Positions 42,020 to 51,756 of a stretch of DNA of 64,000 nt are shown here, one piece after another; the first letter of the stretch is position 1; each line of letters opens with the position of its first letter. Source of the DNA: CAVRXQ01 sp963831155 (GTDB lineage: Bacteria > Actinomycetota > Acidimicrobiia > Acidimicrobiales > Bog-793). The stretch lies in contig CAWHOY010000006.1 in assembly GCA_963831155.1 (NCBI GenBank), positions 682,001-746,000 of the forward strand. The letters are read 5' to 3'. A program made the position numbers and the translations under genes. The notes beneath the pieces are model-generated. The model did not search any database, had not been told where the DNA came from, and saw only the letters and a list, made by a program, of their open reading frames with translations.

Positions 42020-42143
42020 TGTTCTCTCCTCTTCTGAGGGCCTGCATCACTACTGATTCCATGCTACAGAACTGTGGTTTCTCGCCGACGTGGCCTACGG
42101 CGGGCGCCTATCTGGCGCCCGCCGGGCTCGGGCCGGTATGGGT

Positions 42144-42713
42144 TCAAGCGGCTGCCTTCGTCTCGGTCGGCGGAGTTAGGGAGTGCAGCCTTGCGTTGGT
42201 CCGGCGCAACTCGATGCCGCGGACGAACATCGAGCTTCCGGCGATCAAGTTGAACAGGCCGAACAAGAGGGCAAGGGAAATAGCGCCCATGCCGGGGCGA
42301 GCGAAGAGCACGACGCCGAACGCCGCTGACACCAAGCCACCGAGGATGAACATGGCCCGGGTGCCGGCCTCTTCTCCGCGGCGAAATCCGGCGACGATTC
42401 CGAGCACGCCGGTGACGATGGCCCAGCTTGCGACGACCAACACCAGGACGAGGGCGGTGGGCGCCGGCCAGGCCAGGGCGACCACGCCGGCGCCGATGTC
42501 GATCAGTCCGAGCAGCAGGTGCCCGAAGACCGGCCCGGCGGTTCTGCTGCTGAATGCCTGCATCGCCTGCAGGCCGGCCGCGATGAAGGCGTAGACGGCG
42601 AACACGACGACGAGGGCGAAAACGGTGACCCCCGGCCAAGCGAGGGCCACGACCCCGATGCCGAGGGCGAGCAGGCCCCGAAGGATCAGGGAGGTGCTGA
42701 GTGACTTGAGCAT
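42144..42713 (-). CDS. HdeD family membrane protein
   Basis: 189 residues from ATG 42713 (AAAGGAAA upstream). Six membrane helices arranged as three pairs (ILRGLLALGIGVVALAWPGV, GHLLLGLIDIGAGVVALAWP, MFILGGLVSAAFGVVLFARP). Each pair repeats the VALAWP-like motif of DUF308/HdeD proteins, linked to acid resistance in enterobacteria; the actinobacterial role is unknown. Confidence 0.9.
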   Translation of the reverse strand: MLKSLSTSLILRGLLALGIGVVALAWPGVTVFALVVVFAVYAFIAAGLQAMQAFSSRTAGPVFGHLLLGLIDIGAGVVALAWPAPTALVLVLVVASWAIVTGVLGIVAGFRRGEEAGTRAMFILGGLVSAAFGVVLFARPGMGAISLALLFGLFNLIAGSSMFVRGIELRRTNARLHSLTPPTETKAAA

Positions 42714-42795
42714 GACGGCGTTTCCTTTCGTGTGGAGATGATTGGCGCGACGAGCCGGCGCCTGTATTGATGGACGCCTACAGACTTGATGATTC

Positions 42796-42809
42796 ATCAC
42801 AGAAGTGAT
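42796..42809. promoter_or_regulatory. Inverted repeat between hdeD-like and doxX-like genes
   Basis: ATCAC-AGAA-GTGAT in the 158-bp divergent gap. Candidate operator for the TetR protein encoded nearby; the pairing of protein and site is inference. Confidence 0.45.
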
Positions 42810-42871
42810 TATGATGTCGGTCAGTCGGTCTGTCAAGGGCCGGCCCAAGCCTCCCGAAAGGAAGTGGATCC

Positions 42872-43213
42872 GTGTTCATCACCCTCTCGCTGCTCCTCGC
42901 AGTCGCCTGCGTCGTCCCGGCCATCGGAAAGATGCTGAGCCACCCGAAGATGGTGGCGTCGGCCAGCCACTTCGACATCCCCTGGGCCCAATACCGGCTC
43001 ATCGGCGTCGCCGAGCTGGCGGCCGGCGCCGGGGTTCTCGCCGGGCTGGCATGGAGACCAATGGGCATCGCCGCGGCGGCGGGCATGGCAGCGCTGTTGA
43101 TCAGCGCCCTGACCGTTCACCGGAGGACGGGAGACGGCATCAAAGAGGCGGCGCCGGCAATCCTCGCTCTCGGTATCAACCTCGCCTACCTAGCCGCAGC
43201 CGTTACTCGCTGA
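42872..43213 (+). CDS. DoxX-like membrane protein
   Basis: 113 residues from GTG. Four membrane helices (LSLLLAVACVVPAIGKML, LIGVAELAAGAGVLAGL, PMGIAAAAGMAALLISAL, APAILALGINLAYLAAAV) match DoxX-like small proteins. Divergent from the HdeD gene across a shared control region. Confidence 0.82.
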   Translation: MFITLSLLLAVACVVPAIGKMLSHPKMVASASHFDIPWAQYRLIGVAELAAGAGVLAGLAWRPMGIAAAAGMAALLISALTVHRRTGDGIKEAAPAILALGINLAYLAAAVTR

Positions 43214-43490
43214 CGGCGCGGAACTGTCGAGAAGCAACTCGGGTGAACGGTGGTTCACTCGGGAAGTCGCCGAGCATCGCCGAGGTCAGGTTGGAGCGCT
43301 CGGCCGGGCGGCGAGCCCGACGACAGTGTCTTCGCCCCTCTTACCGGCAGCGGTATCCCAAAACGCCCCGTAACGCTGTATCGGAGTGCCCTCAATCGCC
43401 GGCGGGCAGGTGACGGTCTCGTAACCGCGGCGCAACCGCTTTCGGCGTACAACGTCGGTGAGGAACGAAAATGCGAGCCGTCGGGAGCCG

Positions 43491-44069
43491 ATGGTGATGC
43501 GATCCTCCAAAAGGACGAATCAGCGTGTAATTGGGGTCGGGCTGGCGCTTGCCGCCGTCGCGCTGTTTTTTTCCGCCTGCGGCGGTTCCGGTGGTTCGGG
43601 CGTTGCGAGCATCACCGGCTCCTCCACGTCCACCACGACCGCGGGTGGAGCCGCGGGCAGCAGCGGCGGTCCGCCGACTGCACAACAGCTCGTCGCGATG
43701 ACGAAGTGGGCGGCCTGCGTGCGCAAGCACGGACTTCCGAACTTCCCCGATCCGCCGTACCAGAACGGTGAGCTGAACAAGTTGGGCTACACGAAGTTCT
43801 CACCGCAGATGATCAAGGCGAACAATGCCTGTCACGCGCTTGCGGTCGCGGCCGGCGCGGTCTTATCGAAAGCGGAACTCGAGAAGGTCATCGCTCAAGA
43901 GCTCAAAGTCTCGCAGTGCATGCACGCCGACGGGGTGGCGAACTTCCCAGAACCAAGTGCAAACGGCGGGTTCGTGCAGTCGGTGTCCCAGTCGCAGTCC
44001 ATCGAAAGCAACCCCAATTACTCCGCTGCCGCGAAGATCTGCGGAGCACCGCCGGCCGCGGGTGGTTAG
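43491..44069 (+). CDS. Lipoprotein with repeated FPDP-type segments
   Basis: 192 residues from ATG 43491. Signal sequence ending in a lipobox (ALFFSAC), then a Ser/Thr/Gly linker. Two similar units follow: WAACVRKHGLPNFPDPPYQN and VSQCMHADGVANFPEPSANG, each Cys-containing with an NFP(D/E)P motif. Exported and membrane-tethered; a family widespread in actinobacteria without known function. Confidence 0.75.
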   Translation: MVMRSSKRTNQRVIGVGLALAAVALFFSACGGSGGSGVASITGSSTSTTTAGGAAGSSGGPPTAQQLVAMTKWAACVRKHGLPNFPDPPYQNGELNKLGYTKFSPQMIKANNACHALAVAAGAVLSKAELEKVIAQELKVSQCMHADGVANFPEPSANGGFVQSVSQSQSIESNPNYSAAAKICGAPPAAGG

Positions 44070-44190
44070 TGGGTAACGACGGTTAGGCAAATCAGCTCGC
44101 GTCCCATAACGCGGGGCGCTCTGTGCGCATACTGCCCCCGAACGCCGGATAGGCGCGAACCTGAGGCAGTTCAGATCCCGCCGCTGTGGC

Positions 44191-44790
44191 CTACCGAGTG
44201 TCGCTGAGGAGGTATTCCCGCAAACTCAGCGGTCCGAAGACGACTCCTTTCCCGATTGCCGCCTGCCGGCGCGCCTGGGCTGGTTCGATTTGGGCTTCCA
44301 TCGCCGCTCTGTCTTCGAAGCTGGTGCCGACGTATCCCTCTCCGGTGGCGCGATTGACGATGTTCCGAAGGGCGCAGAAACCCGGCGCGGCCTTGATCTG
44401 AGGAGCCATCTCGCGCTTTAAGTACTCGATGGTGTCGTCGATTGTCGCCGGGTCCATGCTGAAGGGCCCGACCATGAGCGCATCGCCGGGTTCGGGGAGT
44501 CGCACGACTTCGCGTGCCACCTCTTCGAGCCACTCGATCCGGAGGGTGCCGCCGATCACCTCTGCTTCTTCGTCTCGCGTCTTCGCCAACGCGGCGTCGG
44601 TCGCCGCCCGGTCCGCTTCGGTCTCCCACTCGGAGAGGATCGAGAAGGTCCCGTTCGATCGGTCCAGGTTCGCGCTCAGGCTGTGGTAGCCGTGCTGCTC
44701 GCGGATGAAGGGCAGCGCCACGTCGCGCAAGTAGACGAGTCCGCCCTCGACGTCTCTGGGGCCCGTCCAGGTAAGCAGCCGTACGTACAT
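44191..44790 (-). CDS. Two-domain ABM-like protein
   Basis: 199 residues from ATG 44790 with GGGAG upstream. Two ferredoxin-like (dimeric alpha-beta barrel) halves: YVRLLTWTGPRDVEGGLVYL to FSILSEWETEADRAATDAAL, and MVGPFSMDPATIDDTIEYLK to ALRNIVNRATGEGYVGTSFE. It resembles antibiotic-biosynthesis-monooxygenase-type proteins; catalytic activity unproven. Confidence 0.7.
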   Translation of the reverse strand: MYVRLLTWTGPRDVEGGLVYLRDVALPFIREQHGYHSLSANLDRSNGTFSILSEWETEADRAATDAALAKTRDEEAEVIGGTLRIEWLEEVAREVVRLPEPGDALMVGPFSMDPATIDDTIEYLKREMAPQIKAAPGFCALRNIVNRATGEGYVGTSFEDRAAMEAQIEPAQARRQAAIGKGVVFGPLSLREYLLSDTR

Positions 44791-45012
44791 CGAGACTCCC
44801 ACGCCCCGCTCGCGGCGCGGACGGTACACGGCGACAAGACGTCGTGCCAGGACCGCGAACTACAGCGCGGAGTGACCCGAAACGCCGGGAATGCGCCACC
44901 CTTCGGCACCTTCGGGCAAGACACAGGCGAGCTAACGGGGCCGCGTCGTCGTATCGCTCTCGATGAGCGTTTTGTCTCGGCATTTTGAGCGTTTCGACTA
45001 TCGACGCGTCCA

Positions 45013-45429
45013 ATGGTCTTTGACAGGGTAGGAGCAGTGCGATTCACACCCGAAGGACCGTTCGTGGAACCGGACGGGTCCGACTTCACACCGATCGAGT
45101 CCAACGCCACCGAATTGCGAAGAACCGTCCCGAGGCTCCCAGTCGATTGGACCGCTAGGTACAGACTTCACGGCGACCCGATGGGACATTGGCGCCCGTG
45201 TCGCATAACGGACATTTCGTCGGCGGAAGCCGGATTGCGGCTGTTCGGCGTGACGCCCGATGTGGTCGAAGGCCGGAAAATCGAAGTCTCGGTTCAGTTG
45301 TGCGGCGAAGTCCGACACGCCGGTCCGGGTACGGACAACGACGTTCGAGTCGGGATCGCATTTGTCGATCTGGGGGACGAAGTAGAAACCTTCGTCGACG
45401 CGCTGAAACGCTCCAGCAGACGCTGGTAG
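45013..45429 (+). CDS. PilZ domain protein
   Basis: 138 residues. Carries the c-di-GMP signature: LRRTVPRLPVDW (RxxxR-type) and ITDISSAEAGLRL (D/NxSxxG). It probably binds c-di-GMP. It converges with the PAS-LuxR gene, 3 bp apart. Confidence 0.78.
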   Translation: MVFDRVGAVRFTPEGPFVEPDGSDFTPIESNATELRRTVPRLPVDWTARYRLHGDPMGHWRPCRITDISSAEAGLRLFGVTPDVVEGRKIEVSVQLCGEVRHAGPGTDNDVRVGIAFVDLGDEVETFVDALKRSSRRW

Positions 45430-45432
45430 TTA

Positions 45433-46500
45433 CTAACTGGCCTGAAGCCCGCTAGGTGGTTCGGCCGCCTGATGCAATAACGCGAGCAGCTCGGCCTGGG
45501 AATGGACGCCGAACCGCTTGAAGATCACCGATAGGTGGTTGCGAACGGTGCTTTGGCTTACTGACAGCGCGGCGGCGATGGTCGACACGCGTTCGCCCTT
45601 CAGCAGACGGCTCAGCACCTCCCACTGGCGAAGGCTGAGTGAACGAATCTCGGGGAAGCGCCCGGCATCCGGAAGCGAGCTGAGTCGGACGAGGATGCCA
45701 CTCGCCTCGACCTCAGCGGCGATGCGCCGGAGGTGCACCTCGAGCTGCTCAACGCGATTGCTGGCGGCCCCGGCATCTTCCAGGGGCGTATCGGGAAAGA
45801 GCATGAAGCACCGCTGGGCTGAACCGGCTAGTGACGTGAGTACACAACGCAGCTGCCTCCATGTCCCCGAGCCGCTCCGAAGCCGCACCCCGAGGGCTAC
45901 CGATGAGATCTCCCGCGCCTGAAGATCGGCGTCGAGGAGCCTGCCTACGTCGTGCTCCTCGACTGCACCCAGCAATAGCCGGCCGACGAGGTCATCGGGG
46001 GCGATGTCGAGCAGATCGACAACCTCGCGGCTGATGGCGGTGATCGTCCATCTGGAGTCGACGATGCCGATCGCCATCGTCAACGGTTCGTGGCCCAAAT
46101 ATTTCCCCAGTGGGCTGGTCTTCGCTTCGGCGCCTGGGGCGACCTCGACAAAAGCAAACGGCTTGTCACCGAAGCGCACGGCCCGTACCCATTGGCGGGC
46201 AGGCAACTCGGCGCCGTTCGGAGCAGTCCCCATCAGATGGCCGCCGTAGAAATCGATCGCTCCGTCACGCATGGCTTCCAACTCGGCCGTGGCCCTCGAC
46301 CGGTTTGACTCAGGTAGGAGATCGAAGACCAGGTGGCCGACAACTGAGGTTGCCGGGCGACCGAGGTACTTCAATCCTGCGTCGCTGACCGCCTCGACGG
46401 AGAAATCACTCAAGTTGATGAGGGCGAGCGGCAATTCCAAGGCCCCGACTGCATCAGCGACGGCGTCCCAGTCGTCGAGCGTCCCCTGCGTCGCAGTCAT
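45433..46500 (-). CDS. PAS-LuxR transcriptional regulator
   Basis: 355 residues from ATG 46500; the frame is open upstream but the leader looks non-native. Two PAS-like sensor regions (DFSVEAVSDAGLKYLGRP; GIVDSRWTITAISREVVDLL) precede a coiled segment and a C-terminal LuxR HTH: LSLRQWEVLSRLLKGERVST, then IAAALSVSQSTVRNHLSVIF. Ligand unknown. Confidence 0.85.
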   Translation of the reverse strand: MTATQGTLDDWDAVADAVGALELPLALINLSDFSVEAVSDAGLKYLGRPATSVVGHLVFDLLPESNRSRATAELEAMRDGAIDFYGGHLMGTAPNGAELPARQWVRAVRFGDKPFAFVEVAPGAEAKTSPLGKYLGHEPLTMAIGIVDSRWTITAISREVVDLLDIAPDDLVGRLLLGAVEEHDVGRLLDADLQAREISSVALGVRLRSGSGTWRQLRCVLTSLAGSAQRCFMLFPDTPLEDAGAASNRVEQLEVHLRRIAAEVEASGILVRLSSLPDAGRFPEIRSLSLRQWEVLSRLLKGERVSTIAAALSVSQSTVRNHLSVIFKRFGVHSQAELLALLHQAAEPPSGLQAS

Positions 46501-46709
46501 ATTCACAGCTAACCCTTCCCGCGATCGTACCGAGCTATAGCCCCCTCGACCCGGTCTCCCATAGACATGCAGCCGGCACGGATCAGGATCGTATGGAACC
46601 TCGTTGAGTGACTCATCGCGCCCCACGGGGGATCAGGGGTCGCGTTCCACAATGCCGCGTCCAGAATGCCCTCCGAGGGTGACCTCAACCGCCGGGACCC
46701 GGCGCTCCT

Positions 46710-47039
46710 ATGGTTAGCGCCAAAGTGGCCGAAGTTCGATTTCACCTCACAGCTGATATCAGCACGGACAGCCCGGACAAGATCGGCCCGATGCTGGGTC
46801 GGCTCGTCGGTGGCACGATTACGCGAACTCCCGAAGGCTTCCGCGTCGAGGCTTCGATGCGAGGTACGGACCCCCGTGAGCTCAACCGCGAACTGTTGTC
46901 AGCGATGCGTCGGCTTGAGCGCCGTACCCGCCTGCGAGCCGAGTGGACCGGCAACGGCATGACTCACCGGTTCTTCGACTACGTCCCCAAGGGAACCCGG
47001 CCAGCCGCGAACCGGGGTGCGCCGCCAATCGAGGCGTGA
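46710..47039 (+). CDS. Hypothetical 109-residue protein
   Basis: VSAKVAEVRFHLTADIS, LVGGTITRTPEGFRVEASMR and RTRLRAEWTGNGMTHRFFDY give a small alpha/beta fold. It has good coding composition and an ATG at 46710, and is divergent from the PAS-LuxR gene. No known function. Confidence 0.6.
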   Translation: MVSAKVAEVRFHLTADISTDSPDKIGPMLGRLVGGTITRTPEGFRVEASMRGTDPRELNRELLSAMRRLERRTRLRAEWTGNGMTHRFFDYVPKGTRPAANRGAPPIEA

Positions 47040-47248
47040 CCAGAAACCTGGGTGACCCCGAACGCCGGGTCGGTGACGGTGTCAGCGATTGTCCCCGACG
47101 AGGAACGGCCCCACTAGGAGCCTGCAGAACAAACGCCATTCGCGGGCCTTCATCGAGGCGTAGCGTTCGCCCGGGCCCTCGGGGAGATGACCGACCGAAG
47201 AGCGACGCCGAACTGGAGATCGCCAGTGCGCGCTGGGCGATCGACGTG

Positions 47249-48484
47249 ATGACCCTTCCTCGTCGCCTGACGTTGCTGCCCCGGATTGCCGCGCCTCTGA
47301 CCATGCGATCAGGGATGCGAATTCGGCGCGATCGGGCGCCCGCCCGGTTCACTCGACCGGGCTGGGGGCGCACGTTTTGGACCTGCGTCGTCCTGGTCGG
47401 ATCAACCTTCGCTCCCCTCGGCTCGCGGGCATCTGGCGGCGCGATTTCCACGATGATCCAACCGGGTGTCCAGAGCACGCTCAATGCCGTGTCCTGCCTC
47501 CGCGACGGATGGTGCACGGCAGTCGGCTATTCCGGTGACAATACGTTGATCGAGTCCTTTAGCGGGACTCGCTGGACGACCGCGCACAGCCCGAACCGCG
47601 GAGTGAACAGCGGGCTCGACGGCGTGTCGTGCGTCTCGAAGAAATGGTGTGTGGCGGTCGGCTACTCCTTTACAGACAGTGTCGTCGCTCAGCCGCTCAT
47701 CGAGTCGTGGAACGGACATCGCTGGACGGTCGCGTCGGGCCCGAGACTTGGAGCGCAGGCCGGCAGCTTCGCCTCTGTTACCTGCCCGTCGGCGCGGTGG
47801 TGCACGGCCGTTGGCGAAAGCGATGGAGGGACCCTCGTCGAGACGTTCGCCGGTGCTTCTTGGTCGCTCACCCCAACGCCGCTGCTTGGCCCCGCTCTTA
47901 GCTCCTTGAACGGAGTCACCTGCGCGTCGCCGACCTCGTGCGAAGCCGTCGGCAACGACGGCAGCGCCACCCTCGCCGAACGCTGGGGCGGCAGGTCGTG
48001 GTCCGTTCAGTCGACACCGACACCGGCGAGCTACGGCGGCCTCGACGGTGTGTCATGTCCCGAGCCGGACAGGTGCACGGCGGTCGGGTATTACAGCGCG
48101 GGCACGGGCAGCGGCGCCAGCATCCTCCCGCGAACATTGGTCGAGTTGTTCAACGGCGCCACTTGGGCGGTGACGACGAGCCCGAGCCCCGAGGTCGCCT
48201 ACCTCGAAGGCGTGTCCTGCAGTTCGACCCGTTCGTGTCAAGCCGTCGGTTACTACCGCGGCCGTGCGGCTCTCGACTTCGCCCTCGTCGAGTCGTACGT
48301 CGGCTCGAACTGGTCGATCACGCTGGTACCGAGCCCTCCGGTCGGCTTTCTCTACGCCGTGTCCTGCGCCTCGTCCAGCTCATGCAAGGCGGTCGGTCAG
48401 CATTCGGATACCTCAGCCGACACCCTTGTCGAATCGTGGAACGGCCACGCCTGGACCGCCTCGAGGCTCCCCGCTTTGAATTGA
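47249..48484 (+). CDS. Secreted seven-repeat protein, predicted beta-propeller
   Basis: 411 residues from ATG 47249 (ATG 47303 is an alternative). A signal-anchor (TFWTCVVLVGSTFAPLG) precedes seven repeats of about 45-55 residues, each of the type LxGVSCxSxxxCxAVGYY followed by LVESWNGxxW. Examples start LNAVSC, LDGVSC, FASVTC, LNGVTC, LDGVSC, LEGVSC and LYAVSC. Seven such units fit a closed seven-bladed propeller with one Cys pair per blade. Extracellular; binding partner unknown. Confidence 0.8.
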   Translation: MTLPRRLTLLPRIAAPLTMRSGMRIRRDRAPARFTRPGWGRTFWTCVVLVGSTFAPLGSRASGGAISTMIQPGVQSTLNAVSCLRDGWCTAVGYSGDNTLIESFSGTRWTTAHSPNRGVNSGLDGVSCVSKKWCVAVGYSFTDSVVAQPLIESWNGHRWTVASGPRLGAQAGSFASVTCPSARWCTAVGESDGGTLVETFAGASWSLTPTPLLGPALSSLNGVTCASPTSCEAVGNDGSATLAERWGGRSWSVQSTPTPASYGGLDGVSCPEPDRCTAVGYYSAGTGSGASILPRTLVELFNGATWAVTTSPSPEVAYLEGVSCSSTRSCQAVGYYRGRAALDFALVESYVGSNWSITLVPSPPVGFLYAVSCASSSSCKAVGQHSDTSADTLVESWNGHAWTASRLPALN

Positions 48485-49013
48485 TGGCACCCGTCGCCGA
48501 TCAAGCCATCTTGGCAACATTCGGGACGGTCGCCAAAACGGTCGATGTACAGCAATTGGACAAAGCCCTTTCGGGCTAAGCGAGGGTTGCGTAGCGTCTG
48601 GCTCGGGTCCTCGGGGGTAAGCCCGCACCGAAGAGCCGGGGTTGAGGGTGAGATCCGGCCGCGCTGGTAGGTCTCTGGACCACAGGTGTCGTTCCCTCCC
48701 TGGGACGCTCCCGAGGGCCCACTATTCCGAAATGCGGCAAGAGCGCGATCGGGGAGGCAGTTGCCGCGCGCTCCCAACCGCGCCGCTCCCCGTCGACCCG
48801 ATCGACGCCGCCCTCGTACGGGGTCCTCGGCGAGCCCATCGTCGGGGTGTGAAAGCAGAGCCGGACCATCATGAAAGCGGTCGAAAAAGCGTCAGCCCTC
48901 CCCGTGGTACCCAACCTTTCCCTTCACGAGGTGGCGGATCAGCAAGACTGTCGAGGAGACAACAAGTACAAACAGACCACGGAAACCGTGAACGAATGCT
49001 CGCAGAGGCGCGT
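48485..49013. other. 529-bp region without a gene
   Basis: No frame looks protein-like on either strand; longer frames here are antisense shadows of the oxidoreductase gene. Confidence 0.5.
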
Positions 49014-50705
49014 CTAGATACACGGGGGAGCCGAGCTAAGGCGCAGTGCGGCGGAAGCCTCAGTAGGGACGATTGGGTTGCGGGGTGCTATCGGGTCGAT
49101 CCGCAAGTAGGGCGTGCCGAGCGGGGCTCGTTGGTCCGGTTCGCCGCGATTGGGCCACATCGCCATTGCCCGTTCTGCTTGCGCAGTGATTGTGAGCGCT
49201 GGATTGACACCGAGGTTGGCAGAGATCGCGGCACCGTCCACGACGTGGAGACCGGGGTAGCCGTAGACCCGGTGGTACGGGTCGATCACTCCGCTCTCAG
49301 GGGAATCGCCGATTACAGCACCGCCGAGGAAATGTGCCGTCATCGGAATATTGAAGATGTCGTTCCATCCTCCAGCGGGAAACCCGCCGATGCGTTTGGC
49401 AATGCGTCGCACAGCGTCGTGTCCAACCGGGATCCATGTCGGGTTGGGTTCACCGTGCCCTTGCTTCGAAGTCAGCCGTGGACCGAACAGTCCTGGTTTC
49501 GTGTAACAGGTAATGGAGTTGTCGCGTGTTTGCATGACGAGGGCGATGATGGTCTGCTCTGACCACCGATGCATATTGAGGTTGCGCGTCATCGTCACCG
49601 GATGACGCGTTATTTCGAGCGCCCACCTGAGCAGTCGCGATCGCCCGCCGCCATCAACAAGCGCTGTGGACAACAAACCCATGGCATTGCTGCCTCGCCC
49701 ATAGCGCACGGGTTCAATGTGAGTTTGATCGTCGGGATAGAACGACGATGTGATGGCTACGCCTCGAGTGAAATCGACGTTGCGCCGAAATGTGCGCGCC
49801 CCAAGAATTGCTTCGGAGTTTGTGCGAGTGAACTCACCGAGCCTGTGAGAAAGATTGGGCAGGTTCCCTACGTCGCGCATGAAGTGCAGAAGCTTCTGGG
49901 TGCCTATCGTCCCTGCTGCCAGTACGACATGCGGGGCAACGAACGTACGGCGGTGCTTACGTACCCACCCAGTTGTGCGTTCGGTCGTGACCTCGTAGCG
50001 ACTGTCAGCCCGCGGCCGGATGCTGGTGACCGTCGTGAGCGGGTACACCTCGGCACCTCCGCGTTCGGCGAGGTAGAGATAGTTCTTGAGAAGCGTGTTC
50101 TTCGCGTCGTGGCGACAGCCGGTCATGCACTCACCGCACTTGGTGCATCCTTTGCGGGCTGGGCCGGCGCCACCGAAGAAAGGGTCGTCGACTTCGACGC
50201 CAGGCTCGCCAAAGAACACGCCCACCGGGGCAGGAGTAAACGTTTCGGCGACTCCCATCTCCTCGGCGACCGCGAACATCACGTCATCGGCCGGCGTCAT
50301 GGTCGGGTTTGGTACCACGCCGAGCATGCGCGTTGCTTGGTCGTAAAACGGTGCGAGCTCGGCGCGCCAGTCTGTGATGTGACCCCACTGAACATCGGTG
50401 TAGAAGGACGGGAAGGGTTCATAGAGCGTGTTGGCGTAGACCAGTGATCCTCCGCCGACACCAGCACCAGAGAGAACCATCACGTTGTTCAGCAGCGTTA
50501 CCCGTTGGATGCCGAGTAGCCCGAGCTTGGGTGCCCAGAAGAACGAACGCAGCCGCCACGATGTTTTGGGCAGCGTCGCCTCATTGAAGCGGCGCCCCGA
50601 TTCGAGCACCGCTACTCGATAGCCCTTCTCGGTCAGACGAAGGGCCGCCGTGCTTCCGCCGAAGCCGCTGCCGACTACGAGGACGTCATACTCCTGGCAC
50701 TCCAC
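49014..50705 (-). CDS. GMC oxidoreductase, cholesterol-oxidase type
   Basis: 563 residues from GTG 50705; the frame is open to 50906 but the extra leader looks non-coding and holds a promoter-like block. FAD-binding DVLVVGSGFGGSTAALRLTE, FAD-contact LSGAGVGGGSLVYANTLYEP and the GMC C-terminal signature HVVDGAAISANLGVNPALTI are present. GCTKCGECMTGCRHDAKNT is the Cys-rich insert typical of this GMC branch. Likely oxidises a sterol-like or bulky alcohol; substrate not determinable here. Confidence 0.9.
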   Translation of the reverse strand: MECQEYDVLVVGSGFGGSTAALRLTEKGYRVAVLESGRRFNEATLPKTSWRLRSFFWAPKLGLLGIQRVTLLNNVMVLSGAGVGGGSLVYANTLYEPFPSFYTDVQWGHITDWRAELAPFYDQATRMLGVVPNPTMTPADDVMFAVAEEMGVAETFTPAPVGVFFGEPGVEVDDPFFGGAGPARKGCTKCGECMTGCRHDAKNTLLKNYLYLAERGGAEVYPLTTVTSIRPRADSRYEVTTERTTGWVRKHRRTFVAPHVVLAAGTIGTQKLLHFMRDVGNLPNLSHRLGEFTRTNSEAILGARTFRRNVDFTRGVAITSSFYPDDQTHIEPVRYGRGSNAMGLLSTALVDGGGRSRLLRWALEITRHPVTMTRNLNMHRWSEQTIIALVMQTRDNSITCYTKPGLFGPRLTSKQGHGEPNPTWIPVGHDAVRRIAKRIGGFPAGGWNDIFNIPMTAHFLGGAVIGDSPESGVIDPYHRVYGYPGLHVVDGAAISANLGVNPALTITAQAERAMAMWPNRGEPDQRAPLGTPYLRIDPIAPRNPIVPTEASAALRLSSAPPCI

Positions 50706-51048
50706 GCGGCGACAATAGGTGTCGCGTCGCGAGCCGCTAAACGAATCTGGTTCGCTCTCGTGGCGAACGCGGGAAATCTGACCGGCGCCAACCGAACCGG
50801 TCGATAGATCCGCGCGCGTGACCGATTCACGGAACCGAACGGTCGTCCCATATCGCTCAGCGCCACCCGACTCTCGGGGTAGCTCATAACACCGGGAGTG
50901 TCGCACGATCTATATGCGGCCGATCGGCACCTTGGGGCGTGGGGCATTGTTCAATCGCGCCGCGCATTATGGGTCACTCGTCCTGACGCCGATTAAGCGC
51001 TCCAGTCGACGACTCGATCACCGGCGGCGGTGGCACACGGAGCACCCG
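50706..51048. promoter_or_regulatory. Region upstream of the oxidoreductase with conserved block
   Basis: Contains 50898-50929, the second copy of the 32-bp block found at 38033. Read on the minus strand it includes CATATAGAT followed by GTGCGACAC, a -10-like element in the right direction for the oxidoreductase. No gene seen. Confidence 0.4.
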
Positions 51049-51702
51049 TTACGTGCTGTGGGTCAGTAGGTCCTGCAGCATCTCGGCCAGATGACTAAAG
51101 GCCAGCAGATGTCCCTCGCCCTCCCACATCACGAGTCGGGCAGTCGTTAAGTTCTTGAAGAGGCCATCGCTATCTTCGAAATATGGCCGAACTGCACCCG
51201 CTTGACTGCCGATTCCGAGCGGCTCGCGACTCGTCGCGACGAGATGGACCGTGGAACATCGTCTGAGAATGACGTCGGCGATCTTGGCGCAGGCTCCGAT
51301 CAAGTGCTCGCAATTGTCGAGGACGATGAGCGAGCGCTGGTGTGCAAGCGCATCGAGCAGCGTCTCGAGGGGCGACCGTCCCACTTGGGTTGTCATGCCA
51401 AGCGTTTCATTGATCGTTGAGGCGACGATCTCGGGATCAGTGACCGTGGCGAGTTCGACGAGCCAGACCCCGTCACCGGATCCGTCAACCAGCTCCGCCG
51501 CCACTTGGAGGGCAAGACGGGTCTTGCCCGATCCTCCAGACCCAGTGAGCGTCACAAGGCGAGAGGATTCGACGAGGCGACGGACTTCTGACACTTCGAT
51601 ATCGCGCCCGACGAAGTTGGAAGATTGTGCGGGAAGGTTGTTCGCGAGTTCCGGGTTGTCGAGGGATCGGAGCGGAGGAAAATCTGATCTCAACCCTGGA
51701 CT
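51049..51702 (-). pseudogene. ATPase part of class III cyclase gene, cut off by IS3
   Basis: Reads LRSLDNPELANNLPAQSSNF, VGRDIEVSEVRRLVE, LTLTGSGGSGKTRLALQVAAEL (Walker A) and LIVLDNCEHLIGACAK (Walker B), the ATPase following a cyclase. Its 5' part lies beyond the IS3 at 54740-55348 and the two join in frame. After REPLGIGSQ the sequence changes to a tail unlike the family (HLLAFSHLAEMLQDLL), so the 3' end is also rearranged. Confidence 0.8.
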
Positions 51703-51756
51703 TGCCCCGCTTTCGTGGACACCTAATTTCGGCTGAAGCCGAAGGGAGGGTGTCCG

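Noticed and set aside
48642..49562. 306-codon plus-strand frame
   Set aside because: Mostly antisense to the GMC oxidoreductase and not protein-like in its non-overlapping part.
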